Of a stretch of 64,000 nucleotides of DNA, positions 53,278 to 61,857 are shown one piece after another. Within the stretch, counting starts at the first letter, position 1; each line of letters opens with the position of its first letter. The notes below the pieces were generated by a model. That model searched no databases, was not told the DNA's origin, and saw nothing but the letters and a program-made list of their open reading frames with translations. Location: positions 186,001-250,000 of the forward strand of contig CAVZFD010000002.1 of NCBI GenBank assembly GCA_963774455.1. Direction: 5' to 3'. Made by a program: the position numbers and the translations under genes. The stretch is from DATFVA01 sp963774455 (GTDB taxonomy: Bacteria; Bacteroidota; Ignavibacteria; Ignavibacteriales; Ignavibacteriaceae).

Positions 53278-55065
53278 ATGATATACAGTAAATTTTACAA
53301 AACCTTTTTGCTGAGTTTATTTTTTCTCGTTCCGGCATCTTTTGCCCAAAGAGCAACATTAGACTGGAAACTCCATGATGTTGGCGAAGTAAGGCAGCTT
53401 GTAACTAATGTCGGTGCGTTGTGGACCGGCGTAACAGATTATCCCGGTTTGATCTATTGCGAATTTCCAAGGCAGAGTCACGAAGAACATGTTGGTGAAG
53501 GCGGAATATGGGTGGGCGCGATCCTTGGAAATGATACACTTGTATCAGTGGCATCAGGCTGGAATTCAAATTTCGAATTTTATCCTACCGACCAGCCATG
53601 GGATACAATCTGGGTCGTGCATAAAGGCGATACTGCTAATATACCATACTGGAATAATTACATAGGAGTATCGGATCAGGACCTTGTTTGCAGATACAGC
53701 GATTACAATGTTAAAACAATTGCTGAACATACTCCTCTCTACCTTGATGTTATTCAAAATAGTTATGCATGGGGTTCCCCGCCGCTCGACCAGGAAATCA
53801 TCTATAATTTTAAGGTAATATCTACAAAATATAACCTGAAGAAAGTCTATATAGCCTACTGGCTGGATGGTAATGTCGGCTATAGGGGAAGCGGATGGGA
53901 TTTTGCGCTGGATGATTACTCGGCTTATTACCCTGATAAGCATTTCGGTATGTCGGTTGATGCACCCGGAGGTGTGGACGGTAATGCGTATAGCCCGATA
54001 GGTATAAAAGTTTATCCCCCGGATAATATACCTGAAGATTCTATAAGATGGACGTTTAACTGGTATCCGGGACAGGGACTTGGTGCTCCTCCTTCACAGG
54101 ACCCCCTCAGGTATAAACAAATGGCCGCTAACCTGATTATGGAAGATCAACAGGACGCCATAGGCTCACAGTTTATAATCAGCTTCGGTCCCTTTGATAT
54201 AAATGTCGGGGATACACTGTCGTTTACTATCGGTGAAGTTCTGGGAGAAGGTATAGACGGAACATTACAGAATCTCGACAGGCTGAACTGGCTGATAGGA
54301 CAGAATTTCAAAGTACCGTCACCTCCGCCTAAACCTCCATTAAGAATGGTTATGAAGAACCATGAGGTAATCTTAAACTGGGAACCTCAGCCGGGCGATG
54401 TTGACCCCGAAACATATATAGATCCTTACAGGGCTGACAGCAGTCAGCAGCCGTTTGAAGGTTATAAGGTATATAAAAGCACACGAAGTGCTGCAGGACC
54501 ATGGACTCTTCTCGCTGAGTTCGACATCCCCGGTGATAAATATGGATATAACACCGGTCTGGAAAGGACATATACCGACAGAGGTCTGCTGAATAATTTC
54601 GACTACTTTTACTCGGTCACTGCTTTTTCAAAGGAAGATACGGTAGCAGATTTCCCTGCACAGGAATCAAGTATTTATACGAACTCTCAGCAGGCGGTGC
54701 CTGGTACACAGCCTCCCTCGGGTGTCGGTGAAGTTGCAGTTGTCCCTAATCCATACAGAGGCGATATAGCGTACCAGAATTATGATCCCCCCTGGGAGAA
54801 ACCCGCCGGGACACGCGAAAACTGGATGGAGCAGGACAGGAGGATACAGTTTATAAATCTCCCGGCTTCCTGCCAGATTAAAATTTATACTCTTGCCGGG
54901 GATCTTGTTTATACTTTGGATCATTATAATCCTTCGAGAGGTTACGAAGACTGGAACCTGACAAGCTCTGTGGGTCAGGCAGTTTCCAGCGGAATCTACC
55001 TGTTTACCTGCGAAGACAAAACAAACAACCAGGTGCAGGTTGGAAAGTTCGTGATAATAAAATAA
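53278..55065 (+). CDS. Exported ~600-residue protein of unknown family, copy 2
   Basis: 595 residues, collinear with the preceding gene: signal peptide (ending ASFAQR), the same N-terminal region (ATLDWKLHDVGEVRQLVTNV), fibronectin-like domain (FEGYKVYKSTRSAAGPWTLL) and variant C-terminal domain (VVPNPYRGDIAYQNYDPPWE). Shared segments such as TPLYLDVIQNSYAWGSPPLDQ-type and WMEQDRRIQFINLPA show duplication. It starts 18 bases after copy 1. Retention of both copies with considerable divergence suggests different roles or a hetero-complex. Confidence 0.75.
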   Translation: MIYSKFYKTFLLSLFFLVPASFAQRATLDWKLHDVGEVRQLVTNVGALWTGVTDYPGLIYCEFPRQSHEEHVGEGGIWVGAILGNDTLVSVASGWNSNFEFYPTDQPWDTIWVVHKGDTANIPYWNNYIGVSDQDLVCRYSDYNVKTIAEHTPLYLDVIQNSYAWGSPPLDQEIIYNFKVISTKYNLKKVYIAYWLDGNVGYRGSGWDFALDDYSAYYPDKHFGMSVDAPGGVDGNAYSPIGIKVYPPDNIPEDSIRWTFNWYPGQGLGAPPSQDPLRYKQMAANLIMEDQQDAIGSQFIISFGPFDINVGDTLSFTIGEVLGEGIDGTLQNLDRLNWLIGQNFKVPSPPPKPPLRMVMKNHEVILNWEPQPGDVDPETYIDPYRADSSQQPFEGYKVYKSTRSAAGPWTLLAEFDIPGDKYGYNTGLERTYTDRGLLNNFDYFYSVTAFSKEDTVADFPAQESSIYTNSQQAVPGTQPPSGVGEVAVVPNPYRGDIAYQNYDPPWEKPAGTRENWMEQDRRIQFINLPASCQIKIYTLAGDLVYTLDHYNPSRGYEDWNLTSSVGQAVSSGIYLFTCEDKTNNQVQVGKFVIIK

Positions 55066-55104
55066 GTGAAGGTTCAACAGCTGAAACCAAAATAGGTTTG
55101 TAAT

Positions 55105-56028
55105 ATGATTAGGAAATTTATAACAGCAGTCTTAATATTTTCACCCCTTCTGTTTGCCCAATTCCAGAGGCCCGGAAGTACGGACGCTCAGTTCCTGAAA
55201 ATCGGTATTAGTCCTCGAGGCACAGCCATAGGTGATGCATACATCTCTGCAGTTGAAGGAGCCGAAGGTACTTTCTATAATTCAGCGGCACTTGCCTGGA
55301 TACAGGGAACCGATATTGTATTCAATCATAACTTTTGGTTCGCGGGTATCAATCATGATTTTGCCGCAGCAGCACAGTCTTTTGGGGATATAGGTACGTT
55401 CGCCGCAGCTGTTACTGCTCTCTATACTGATATGATGAAGGTCAGAACCCCCCTGCAGCCTGACGGCACAGGAGAAACCTTTTCGGCCGGGAATTATAAG
55501 TTCGGACTTTCGTATTCCAGGTTCTTTACAGAACAGGTAACAGTGGGACTCACCATTAACTATATAAATATGACTCTATACAAAGACTTTTCCGCCAATG
55601 CGTTTTCAGTTGATATAGCGACTATGTATACATCGGGATTCCGGGATTTTAAATTTGCGATGCAGATATCCAATTTTGGTTCACAGGTTAAATATGTTAA
55701 TGAAAGTTACCCTTTGCCAACTGCCTTTACTTTCGGCGCCAGTATAAATGCCATTGATGGTGAGGATCAGAAGGTTATGATCAGTTTTGCAGCTACAAAA
55801 CCTAATGACGGTCAGCCCCTCACCCAGGTCGGCGGCGAATATAGTTTTCAGGATATTTTCTTTGCCCGCGGCGGATATAAAATCAATTATGATGTTGCAA
55901 CTTTTTCGTTTGGTGCAGGAGTCAAACTTGAGGTAAGCGGAATAGGGACACGGGTAGATTATTCTTTCAGCAGATTCGGTCTGCTTGGCAATGCTCATAG
56001 GGTTGGAATCGGAGTTAATATTAAATAG
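55105..56028 (+). CDS. PorV/PorQ-family outer-membrane protein
   Basis: 307 residues: signal peptide (ending LLFAQ), then a beta-barrel with the family opening AQFLKIGISPRGTAIGDAYI and EGAEGTFYNSAALAWIQGTD, and a C-terminal strand FGLLGNAHRVGIGVNIK. PorV and PorQ are T9SS components that carry cargo to the attachment complex; many Ignavibacteria-type genomes have several paralogs of unknown specificity. Found inside an operon encoding multiple sorting-domain proteins, it may be dedicated to them. Confidence 0.85.
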   Translation: MIRKFITAVLIFSPLLFAQFQRPGSTDAQFLKIGISPRGTAIGDAYISAVEGAEGTFYNSAALAWIQGTDIVFNHNFWFAGINHDFAAAAQSFGDIGTFAAAVTALYTDMMKVRTPLQPDGTGETFSAGNYKFGLSYSRFFTEQVTVGLTINYINMTLYKDFSANAFSVDIATMYTSGFRDFKFAMQISNFGSQVKYVNESYPLPTAFTFGASINAIDGEDQKVMISFAATKPNDGQPLTQVGGEYSFQDIFFARGGYKINYDVATFSFGAGVKLEVSGIGTRVDYSFSRFGLLGNAHRVGIGVNIK

Positions 56029-56048
56029 ACAGGTTTGGAAGGATTTTA

Positions 56049-58451
56049 ATGAAAACATTATTTACTGCATTACTTAGCTTTCTTTATTTTGTACCTCTTG
56101 CTGCTCAGAACGGTGAGTCGGTTTATTTCAGGAATTTTGTATACCACGAAAATGGTACTCTATGTACTCACATACCGCCTGTCACTTCATTCACAGCATA
56201 CCTGAATAATGATCAGTCAAGTATTCTGATTGAAAATGCACCCAGATGGGATGTGGGTGGAGTACCCAACATAACCGGGCAGGGAACTTTCGGCGTTGAG
56301 CTTGGCAACTTTGCAGATCCTTCTCTGCAGGCCGGGGATAAAGTCTATGTAAGGTTCACCTGTAATCAGACCACGCAGCAAGGTACCATAGAGGATTCGG
56401 TTACAGTGATTCCATGGATACGTTTTCCGCTTAGCCTGAATTTATCTCAGGTTGGTCTTCCTCAGGCCCCCGGTAATCTTACCCTTTCAACAGACAGTTC
56501 TACCGGCTACAGGATTATCTCGTGGGACCAGCAAAGCGGGATGACTTACTCTGTTTACAGAAGAACTTTCAGTGACGTACTCCCGGATGGCAGGATGAGG
56601 ATGTTATATAACCGTGTAGGCGATGGAATAAATTCCGGTACCTTTACAGACCAGACTGCGGTGCTAACAGAGCATTATGGTTATATTGTTTATGCAAAAA
56701 CTGCCGGGGGAATTTTGAGTTCACATTCGATAGATGTAAATGAAGGCGCTCCTGCAGGATTTGATCTTACTATAGGTTATATAACAAGGCTGCCGAAAAT
56801 TAATTATATATGGGGCAGTCCTCATCCGGAATCCGATGGCTGGCCGGCTGCAGGGGATAATGTTACATGGGAAGCGAAAGTTAAGAACTGGACGGATCAG
56901 AACCTTAATGTTCAGTACCGGTGGTTGATGGACAGTGTAATAGTAGATACAGGTACGGTTTATATTCCATCTGATAGTATCATAAACGTTGATTATCCAT
57001 GGGTCTGGACATTTGACCGCCATCGGCTTCAGATAGATATCGATCCGCAGAATCTGATAAGTGAAGAAGAAGAAGGTAACAATTCGCTTATGGTATTCAC
57101 CAATGCAATAGGGGCAGGTTTTTATGTGGAACAAAGTGTTTATGATTATTTCCATCAGTATCAGAAAGATTTGGGTGTGCATTCCAACTGCTGGGAAGAC
57201 TGGGCTAATCGCCATGTTAAAAGATGGAACCTTATGCTGGACACAGCTCAGTACCCTGAATCACCGCAGGGAGTGTTGGACAGAATAAGGATTGATGAAA
57301 TTATTGTTGTTCCCGATAGCGCTCTTCCACTGGCAGGCGGTCTGGCTACAAATACACCAAATCTGAACGACCGAACGGTTGATCTTCAGTGGGGATTTCC
57401 CGTAAACCTGCTTGAAGGCACTTTTTATGCAAACCACCATTCTATTTCCGACGGCAATCCCTTTTACTTCGAAGGTTCTCTGTTTCATGAACTGGGTCAT
57501 GCGCGCTATCTTATTGATGTTTATGGATTCGACGTGAATGATGACGGAAACGGCAGCACTGTGGGAATAATGGAAAACGGTGAGCTTGTTGCAGGGACAC
57601 CGTTTATGCCTTTAACCGGTTCTGCTGTCTATTCCACGCCCATACATGGCCTGATGAACGGACAATATACATATATAGATCATTACAGCGCCCCCGCACT
57701 AAATCTAATTGCAGGTCACAGGGCAACATCTGGAAATTATAATGCACCCAATAACATTGGCGTTTTCATGCAGGATCTGCCGCAGAATAATATCATTACG
57801 TTTAAAAATAATGCCGGGAATATTCTGCCTTTTGCTGATGTCAGAATTTACCAGGCAGGACCTCAGGCGGGTGTCTGGTACGGCAAGTATTATGATAATA
57901 CACCCGACCTTCAGTTCACGACTGACTCATTGGGGAGGATCAATGCTGGAAGATGTCCATTCAGTACAAGCGGCACAATTACTCATGATTACGGTTTTTC
58001 CAATTCTATTGCAATTGTCAGGGTTGAGTATGGAGGTCTTGTTGGATATAATTTCCTGCCGGTTTCTTCTTTTAATTTGAAATACTGGTCGGGAGATACA
58101 CTTACTGCAGATTACGATATGACTATGAACCTGATCAATCCTTCAGGTGTCGGTGCTGATGATAATATTCCATATAGCTACACACTTGACCAGAATTATC
58201 CGAACCCGTTTAATCCTGAGACCAATATAAGCTATCAGCTTGCAGGACAAAGTCCGGTCACACTAACAGTTTATGATCTTCTCGGCAGGGAAGTGAAAAC
58301 ACTTGTAGATCAGGTACAGCGTCCTGGCGGGTATATCGTAAAATGGAACGGCCGGAATAACGAAAATATTTCTGTTTCGTCAGGAATTTATTTTTACAGG
58401 CTGAAAGCGGGCAGCATTACACTCAACAGGAAAATGATTTTTTTAAAATAA
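56049..58451 (+). CDS. Secreted HExxH metallopeptidase-like protein with T9SS sorting domain
   Basis: 800 residues: signal peptide (ending PLAAQN), beta-rich N-terminus with a fibronectin-like segment (about 130-230), a CARDB-like segment (WEAKVKNWTDQNLNVQYRW near 280) and a catalytic-looking region with H480-E-L-G-H484 in SLFHELGHARYLIDVYGFD, the gluzincin zinc motif. A type A sorting domain closes it (LDQNYPNPFNPETNISYQ to NRKMIFLK). The third zinc ligand was not identified with certainty. Likely a surface or extracellular protease or glycoprotein-acting enzyme. 20 bases after the PorV-like gene. Confidence 0.82.
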   Translation: MKTLFTALLSFLYFVPLAAQNGESVYFRNFVYHENGTLCTHIPPVTSFTAYLNNDQSSILIENAPRWDVGGVPNITGQGTFGVELGNFADPSLQAGDKVYVRFTCNQTTQQGTIEDSVTVIPWIRFPLSLNLSQVGLPQAPGNLTLSTDSSTGYRIISWDQQSGMTYSVYRRTFSDVLPDGRMRMLYNRVGDGINSGTFTDQTAVLTEHYGYIVYAKTAGGILSSHSIDVNEGAPAGFDLTIGYITRLPKINYIWGSPHPESDGWPAAGDNVTWEAKVKNWTDQNLNVQYRWLMDSVIVDTGTVYIPSDSIINVDYPWVWTFDRHRLQIDIDPQNLISEEEEGNNSLMVFTNAIGAGFYVEQSVYDYFHQYQKDLGVHSNCWEDWANRHVKRWNLMLDTAQYPESPQGVLDRIRIDEIIVVPDSALPLAGGLATNTPNLNDRTVDLQWGFPVNLLEGTFYANHHSISDGNPFYFEGSLFHELGHARYLIDVYGFDVNDDGNGSTVGIMENGELVAGTPFMPLTGSAVYSTPIHGLMNGQYTYIDHYSAPALNLIAGHRATSGNYNAPNNIGVFMQDLPQNNIITFKNNAGNILPFADVRIYQAGPQAGVWYGKYYDNTPDLQFTTDSLGRINAGRCPFSTSGTITHDYGFSNSIAIVRVEYGGLVGYNFLPVSSFNLKYWSGDTLTADYDMTMNLINPSGVGADDNIPYSYTLDQNYPNPFNPETNISYQLAGQSPVTLTVYDLLGREVKTLVDQVQRPGGYIVKWNGRNNENISVSSGIYFYRLKAGSITLNRKMIFLK

Positions 58452-58478
58452 TAACTGGTTGAAAACTTCTACCGGGTA

Positions 58479-60629
58479 ATGAAAATATCTTTAATAAAAT
58501 ATTTGGTTCCTTTGTTTATCTCCATCTGCTCAGTCTGCGGCATGGGAATGGTAAATCCCCTGGAAATAAAAGGACTGACGGGAATAATAGAAAACCTGAC
58601 TCTGTCTGCCACAGCAACAAATGTCTCTCTGAGTTGGAATGCATATATTGACACAACCGGTGTAGCCGGATACAATATTTACAGAAGGAAATCCGCTGAA
58701 CCATACGGTCTGCCTGTCGGTTATAGTAGTACTGACACTACATTCATTGATACAAGACTTGAACCAGGCACACAATATTTCTATGAGATTAAGGCAAGAG
58801 ATCTTTCCCAAACAGAAATTGCCTCATCATCGGAAGAACAAATTTCAACTGCCGGTTCAACAGATGGTTTTTATACTTATGCCAATCTGAAGATTGCAGT
58901 TGTTATATACAAAAATACAAATAGCGGAACCATACCTGACTCAGATATACCTAAGATTAAAAATTCTCTGAATCTGGGACAACTTTTCTACTGGCGTAAT
59001 TCAAAACTTAAACTAAACGTTCAGTTCTTTTACTACGTAATAGATAGCCTTGAAATCTTCCCAAACCCTGATGACACCTGGGGCAGTATGATGAAAACGG
59101 CTTCGGACCTTGCCGGCCTTGGTGTTATGAATACCCAGTATGACATAATATTCAGGATAACTACCGCTGTAAATGGCTATTGGTCGTATGGTGTTCAAAG
59201 CCTCCCGCTTCCCGGCCCTTCAAGGCAGACCGGTTTTTCACACGTCCATTGGCCGGCTGGTTCAGGAGTAATTTATCCCGGGAATGATAGTGATGTTTAT
59301 TATGGACTTACCTGGGTATTTGTTCACGAGGTTCAGCATGCGATTGATGCGCTTTATAATGTAAACGGACATCCCGAAATGTATCATGGAGATTTACCGT
59401 GGGAATTCCCGGCTGCATGCGGAGAGCAATATGACTTCCAGGCAAAGATGTTCAGAACATTCACTGCATACGAGGATCTTCTCCCTTCGTGGGGGAATAT
59501 ATATGAAGATGTGGATTCAGATAACGATGATTTTCCCGATACTGACAGCCTGACGGCCCTCGATGAATCAGGATACGGAAGCAGTAACGGTACTCCTGAT
59601 ACAGATCTCGATGGACTGAGCGATAGAGATGAAGCAATTAACGGTACTTTCAGCGGATCCGATCCGAATTCATCGGATACCGACGGTGATAATATCACGG
59701 ATGGTGAGGATGATTATCCGCGGTATGCAGCGGCAGGGGAAATCCCGGTGTATCATCCGGTGGTGGATGGAATTGTTGAGGAAGGCTGGCCCCTGGTTGA
59801 CGATACAGTTGTGTACTCCAGCCAGGAATATGCTCCAAAGTTTTATATGAGCTACACTCAGGATTCACTTTACCTGGCTCTGTATCTGTCGAATATCGGG
59901 CTTCCGAAACTGACCTTTGATTTCCAGGATGACGGCTGGTGGTGGGGTTCCGGGAATACTGAAATGGAAATTAATATATCAACCGGCAATTTTATTACAT
60001 TCCATTCCTGGGATGCAAGTCCCGAGGTCAGGGAATGGAGTCTGCAGCATGGCGGTCCCGGCGGTATGTGGGACGATGATCCTGATTACCAGAGCCAGTT
60101 TCAGAGGAGGGTGATTTATCCTTCAAGTGTGAAACTTAAAACATCACTGAATTTTCCGGTGGTGCAGATTGAAATGTCGATCGCGAAGAGGGACTTTGCC
60201 GGGCTGACTCTCCAACCCGGTGATACTGTAGGATTAAATATCTATTATAATAAAGTAAACAATATTCCTTACCAGTATGCAACAACTTTCGATCAATATA
60301 GTTTTGCATATTTTGTTCTTGGTGAAGCTTCAGGTGCCGATGATATTACGGAGAATTTAGTGACCCGCTTCGACCTGCGTCAGAATTATCCTAATCCTTT
60401 TAATCCTTCAACCCTGATAACCTATCAAATAGCGAAAAACTGTTTTGTAACTCTCAAGGTATATGACATACTGGGGAATGAAGTAAAGACATTAACCAAT
60501 GAGGAGCAAACGCAGGGAACGTATGCGGTCAGGTTTGACGGTTCCGGATTAAGCAGCGGAGTTTATTTCTATACTTTAAGAACATCTGCAGGAGTTTTTT
60601 TATCCCGGAAAATGATGATCATCAAATAA
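58479..60629 (+). CDS. Secreted HExxH-motif protein with TSP3-like and CBM9/DOMON-like domains, T9SS
   Basis: 716 residues: signal peptide, fibronectin-like domain (about 35-125), a putative metalloprotease region with H283-E-V-Q-H287 (VFVHEVQHAIDALYNVNGHP), a Ca-binding TSP3-like run (about 345-410; DTDLDGLSDRDEAING, SSDTDGDNITDGEDDYP), a DOMON/CBM9-like domain (about 420-620; VDGIVEEGWPLVDD) and a type A sorting domain (LRQNYPNPFNPSTLITYQ). The domain set suggests a surface enzyme with a carbohydrate- or heme-binding module. It follows another HExxH protein by 27 bases; the two are otherwise dissimilar. Confidence 0.82.
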   Translation: MKISLIKYLVPLFISICSVCGMGMVNPLEIKGLTGIIENLTLSATATNVSLSWNAYIDTTGVAGYNIYRRKSAEPYGLPVGYSSTDTTFIDTRLEPGTQYFYEIKARDLSQTEIASSSEEQISTAGSTDGFYTYANLKIAVVIYKNTNSGTIPDSDIPKIKNSLNLGQLFYWRNSKLKLNVQFFYYVIDSLEIFPNPDDTWGSMMKTASDLAGLGVMNTQYDIIFRITTAVNGYWSYGVQSLPLPGPSRQTGFSHVHWPAGSGVIYPGNDSDVYYGLTWVFVHEVQHAIDALYNVNGHPEMYHGDLPWEFPAACGEQYDFQAKMFRTFTAYEDLLPSWGNIYEDVDSDNDDFPDTDSLTALDESGYGSSNGTPDTDLDGLSDRDEAINGTFSGSDPNSSDTDGDNITDGEDDYPRYAAAGEIPVYHPVVDGIVEEGWPLVDDTVVYSSQEYAPKFYMSYTQDSLYLALYLSNIGLPKLTFDFQDDGWWWGSGNTEMEINISTGNFITFHSWDASPEVREWSLQHGGPGGMWDDDPDYQSQFQRRVIYPSSVKLKTSLNFPVVQIEMSIAKRDFAGLTLQPGDTVGLNIYYNKVNNIPYQYATTFDQYSFAYFVLGEASGADDITENLVTRFDLRQNYPNPFNPSTLITYQIAKNCFVTLKVYDILGNEVKTLTNEEQTQGTYAVRFDGSGLSSGVYFYTLRTSAGVFLSRKMMIIK

Positions 60630-60643
60630 AAAGCAGGAACAAT

Positions 60644-60760
60644 TTGATTCGTAATATACAATACCTGGCTCTCCTTATAACCATTTTGGGGAATATCGGT
60701 TTCTCACAGTCTGATGATGATATGAATAATTCACTGAAAGTCAGTCCTTTTCAGAAGTAG
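60644..60760 (+). CDS. Short exported peptide or truncated gene start
   Basis: A 38-codon frame from TTG 60644 with AGGA six bases upstream reads IRNIQYLALLITILGNIGFS then QSDDDMNNSLKVSPFQK and stop. It has the shape of a signal peptide with cleavage after FS-Q and a ~18-residue mature tail. It lies 14 bases after the previous stop and 14 before galT. It could be a real small secreted peptide, or the surviving 5' end of a deleted exported gene. No homolog is recognised. Confidence 0.4.
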   Translation: MIRNIQYLALLITILGNIGFSQSDDDMNNSLKVSPFQK

Positions 60761-60774
60761 TACGAAAGTAGAAA

Positions 60775-61857
60775 GTGAAATTAGAACTTAGCAAAAAATC
60801 ACATAGAAGATATAATCCGCTGACAGGTGAATGGGTCCTGGTTTCACCACAAAGGACAAGCAGACCATGGCAGGGAAAAGTTGAAGAGATTACGGCAGGA
60901 AAAAAAGCCGAATATGATCCCCGTTGCTATTTATGTCCTGGCAATGAAAGGGTTGGCGGTAAAAAGAATCCTGTTTATGAGGATACTTTTGTATTTGAAA
61001 ACGATTATAGTGCCTTAAATATTGAAAAGGGCGGCAGTGATATTAATGTAAATGACTTAATTATTTCGGAAGATGAGCCGGGGATCTGCAAAGTGGTATG
61101 TTTTTCTCCGAAACACAATCTCACTCTTGCTGAAATGGAAGTAGAGAAAATCCTTGCTGTGGTGGATACCTGGGTAAATGAATTTAAAGAACTCGGTAAA
61201 AGAGCTGAAATAAACTATATACAGATCTTTGAGAACAAGGGAGAGATAATGGGATGCAGCAATCCCCATCCGCATTCACAGATCTGGGCAACCCATTCAG
61301 TTCCCATTGAGCCGCTGAAAGAAACTATCCGCCAGGAAAATTTTCTGAAGGCCAGGAAAAGCTGTCTGCTTTGCGATTATCTCAAACTCGAAACGGAATT
61401 AGGGGAAAGACTGATAATTGATAACGACGATTTTGCTGTAGTGGTTCCATTCTGGAGTATCTGGCCTTTTGAAACAATAATTATCAGTAAAAGACATATA
61501 AAAGATATTTCAGGGTTTTCCGCAATAGAAAAAAAATCATTCGCCGCGATTTTGAAAGAAATAACTTCCGTTTATGATAAAGTTTTCGATGTATCATTTC
61601 CTTATTCGGCAGGTATTCATCAGGCCCCGACTGACGGTAAAGAATATCCCGGGTGGCATTTTCATTATCATTTTTATCCGCCTCTTCTGAGGTCGGCAGT
61701 AATTAAAAAGTTTATGGTTGGTTTTGAAATGCTTGCTGAACCCCAGAAAGATTTCGCTGCTGAAACTGGTGCTCAAGTGTTAAGAAAGATTGCCGCTGAT
61801 AATATGACTGCAGCGGGGAAAAATAATTATATGGACAGAAAGGAAGAAACAATATGA
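60775..61857 (+). CDS. galT: Galactose-1-phosphate uridylyltransferase
   Basis: 360 residues, full length, from GTG 60775. C51 and C54 (CYLCPGN) form the zinc-binding pair; the nucleophile region SNPHPHSQIW has H165 and H167, the second being the residue uridylylated in the known mechanism. The conserved opening RRYNPLTGEWVLVSPQRT and the GWHFHYHFYPPLLRS segment are intact. It exchanges UMP between UDP-glucose and galactose-1-phosphate in the Leloir pathway, in the cytoplasm. It is the only obviously cytoplasmic enzyme in this exported-protein operon and overlaps the next gene by four bases (ATGA), so it is part of it. Confidence 0.94.
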   Translation: MKLELSKKSHRRYNPLTGEWVLVSPQRTSRPWQGKVEEITAGKKAEYDPRCYLCPGNERVGGKKNPVYEDTFVFENDYSALNIEKGGSDINVNDLIISEDEPGICKVVCFSPKHNLTLAEMEVEKILAVVDTWVNEFKELGKRAEINYIQIFENKGEIMGCSNPHPHSQIWATHSVPIEPLKETIRQENFLKARKSCLLCDYLKLETELGERLIIDNDDFAVVVPFWSIWPFETIIISKRHIKDISGFSAIEKKSFAAILKEITSVYDKVFDVSFPYSAGIHQAPTDGKEYPGWHFHYHFYPPLLRSAVIKKFMVGFEMLAEPQKDFAAETGAQVLRKIAADNMTAAGKNNYMDRKEETI

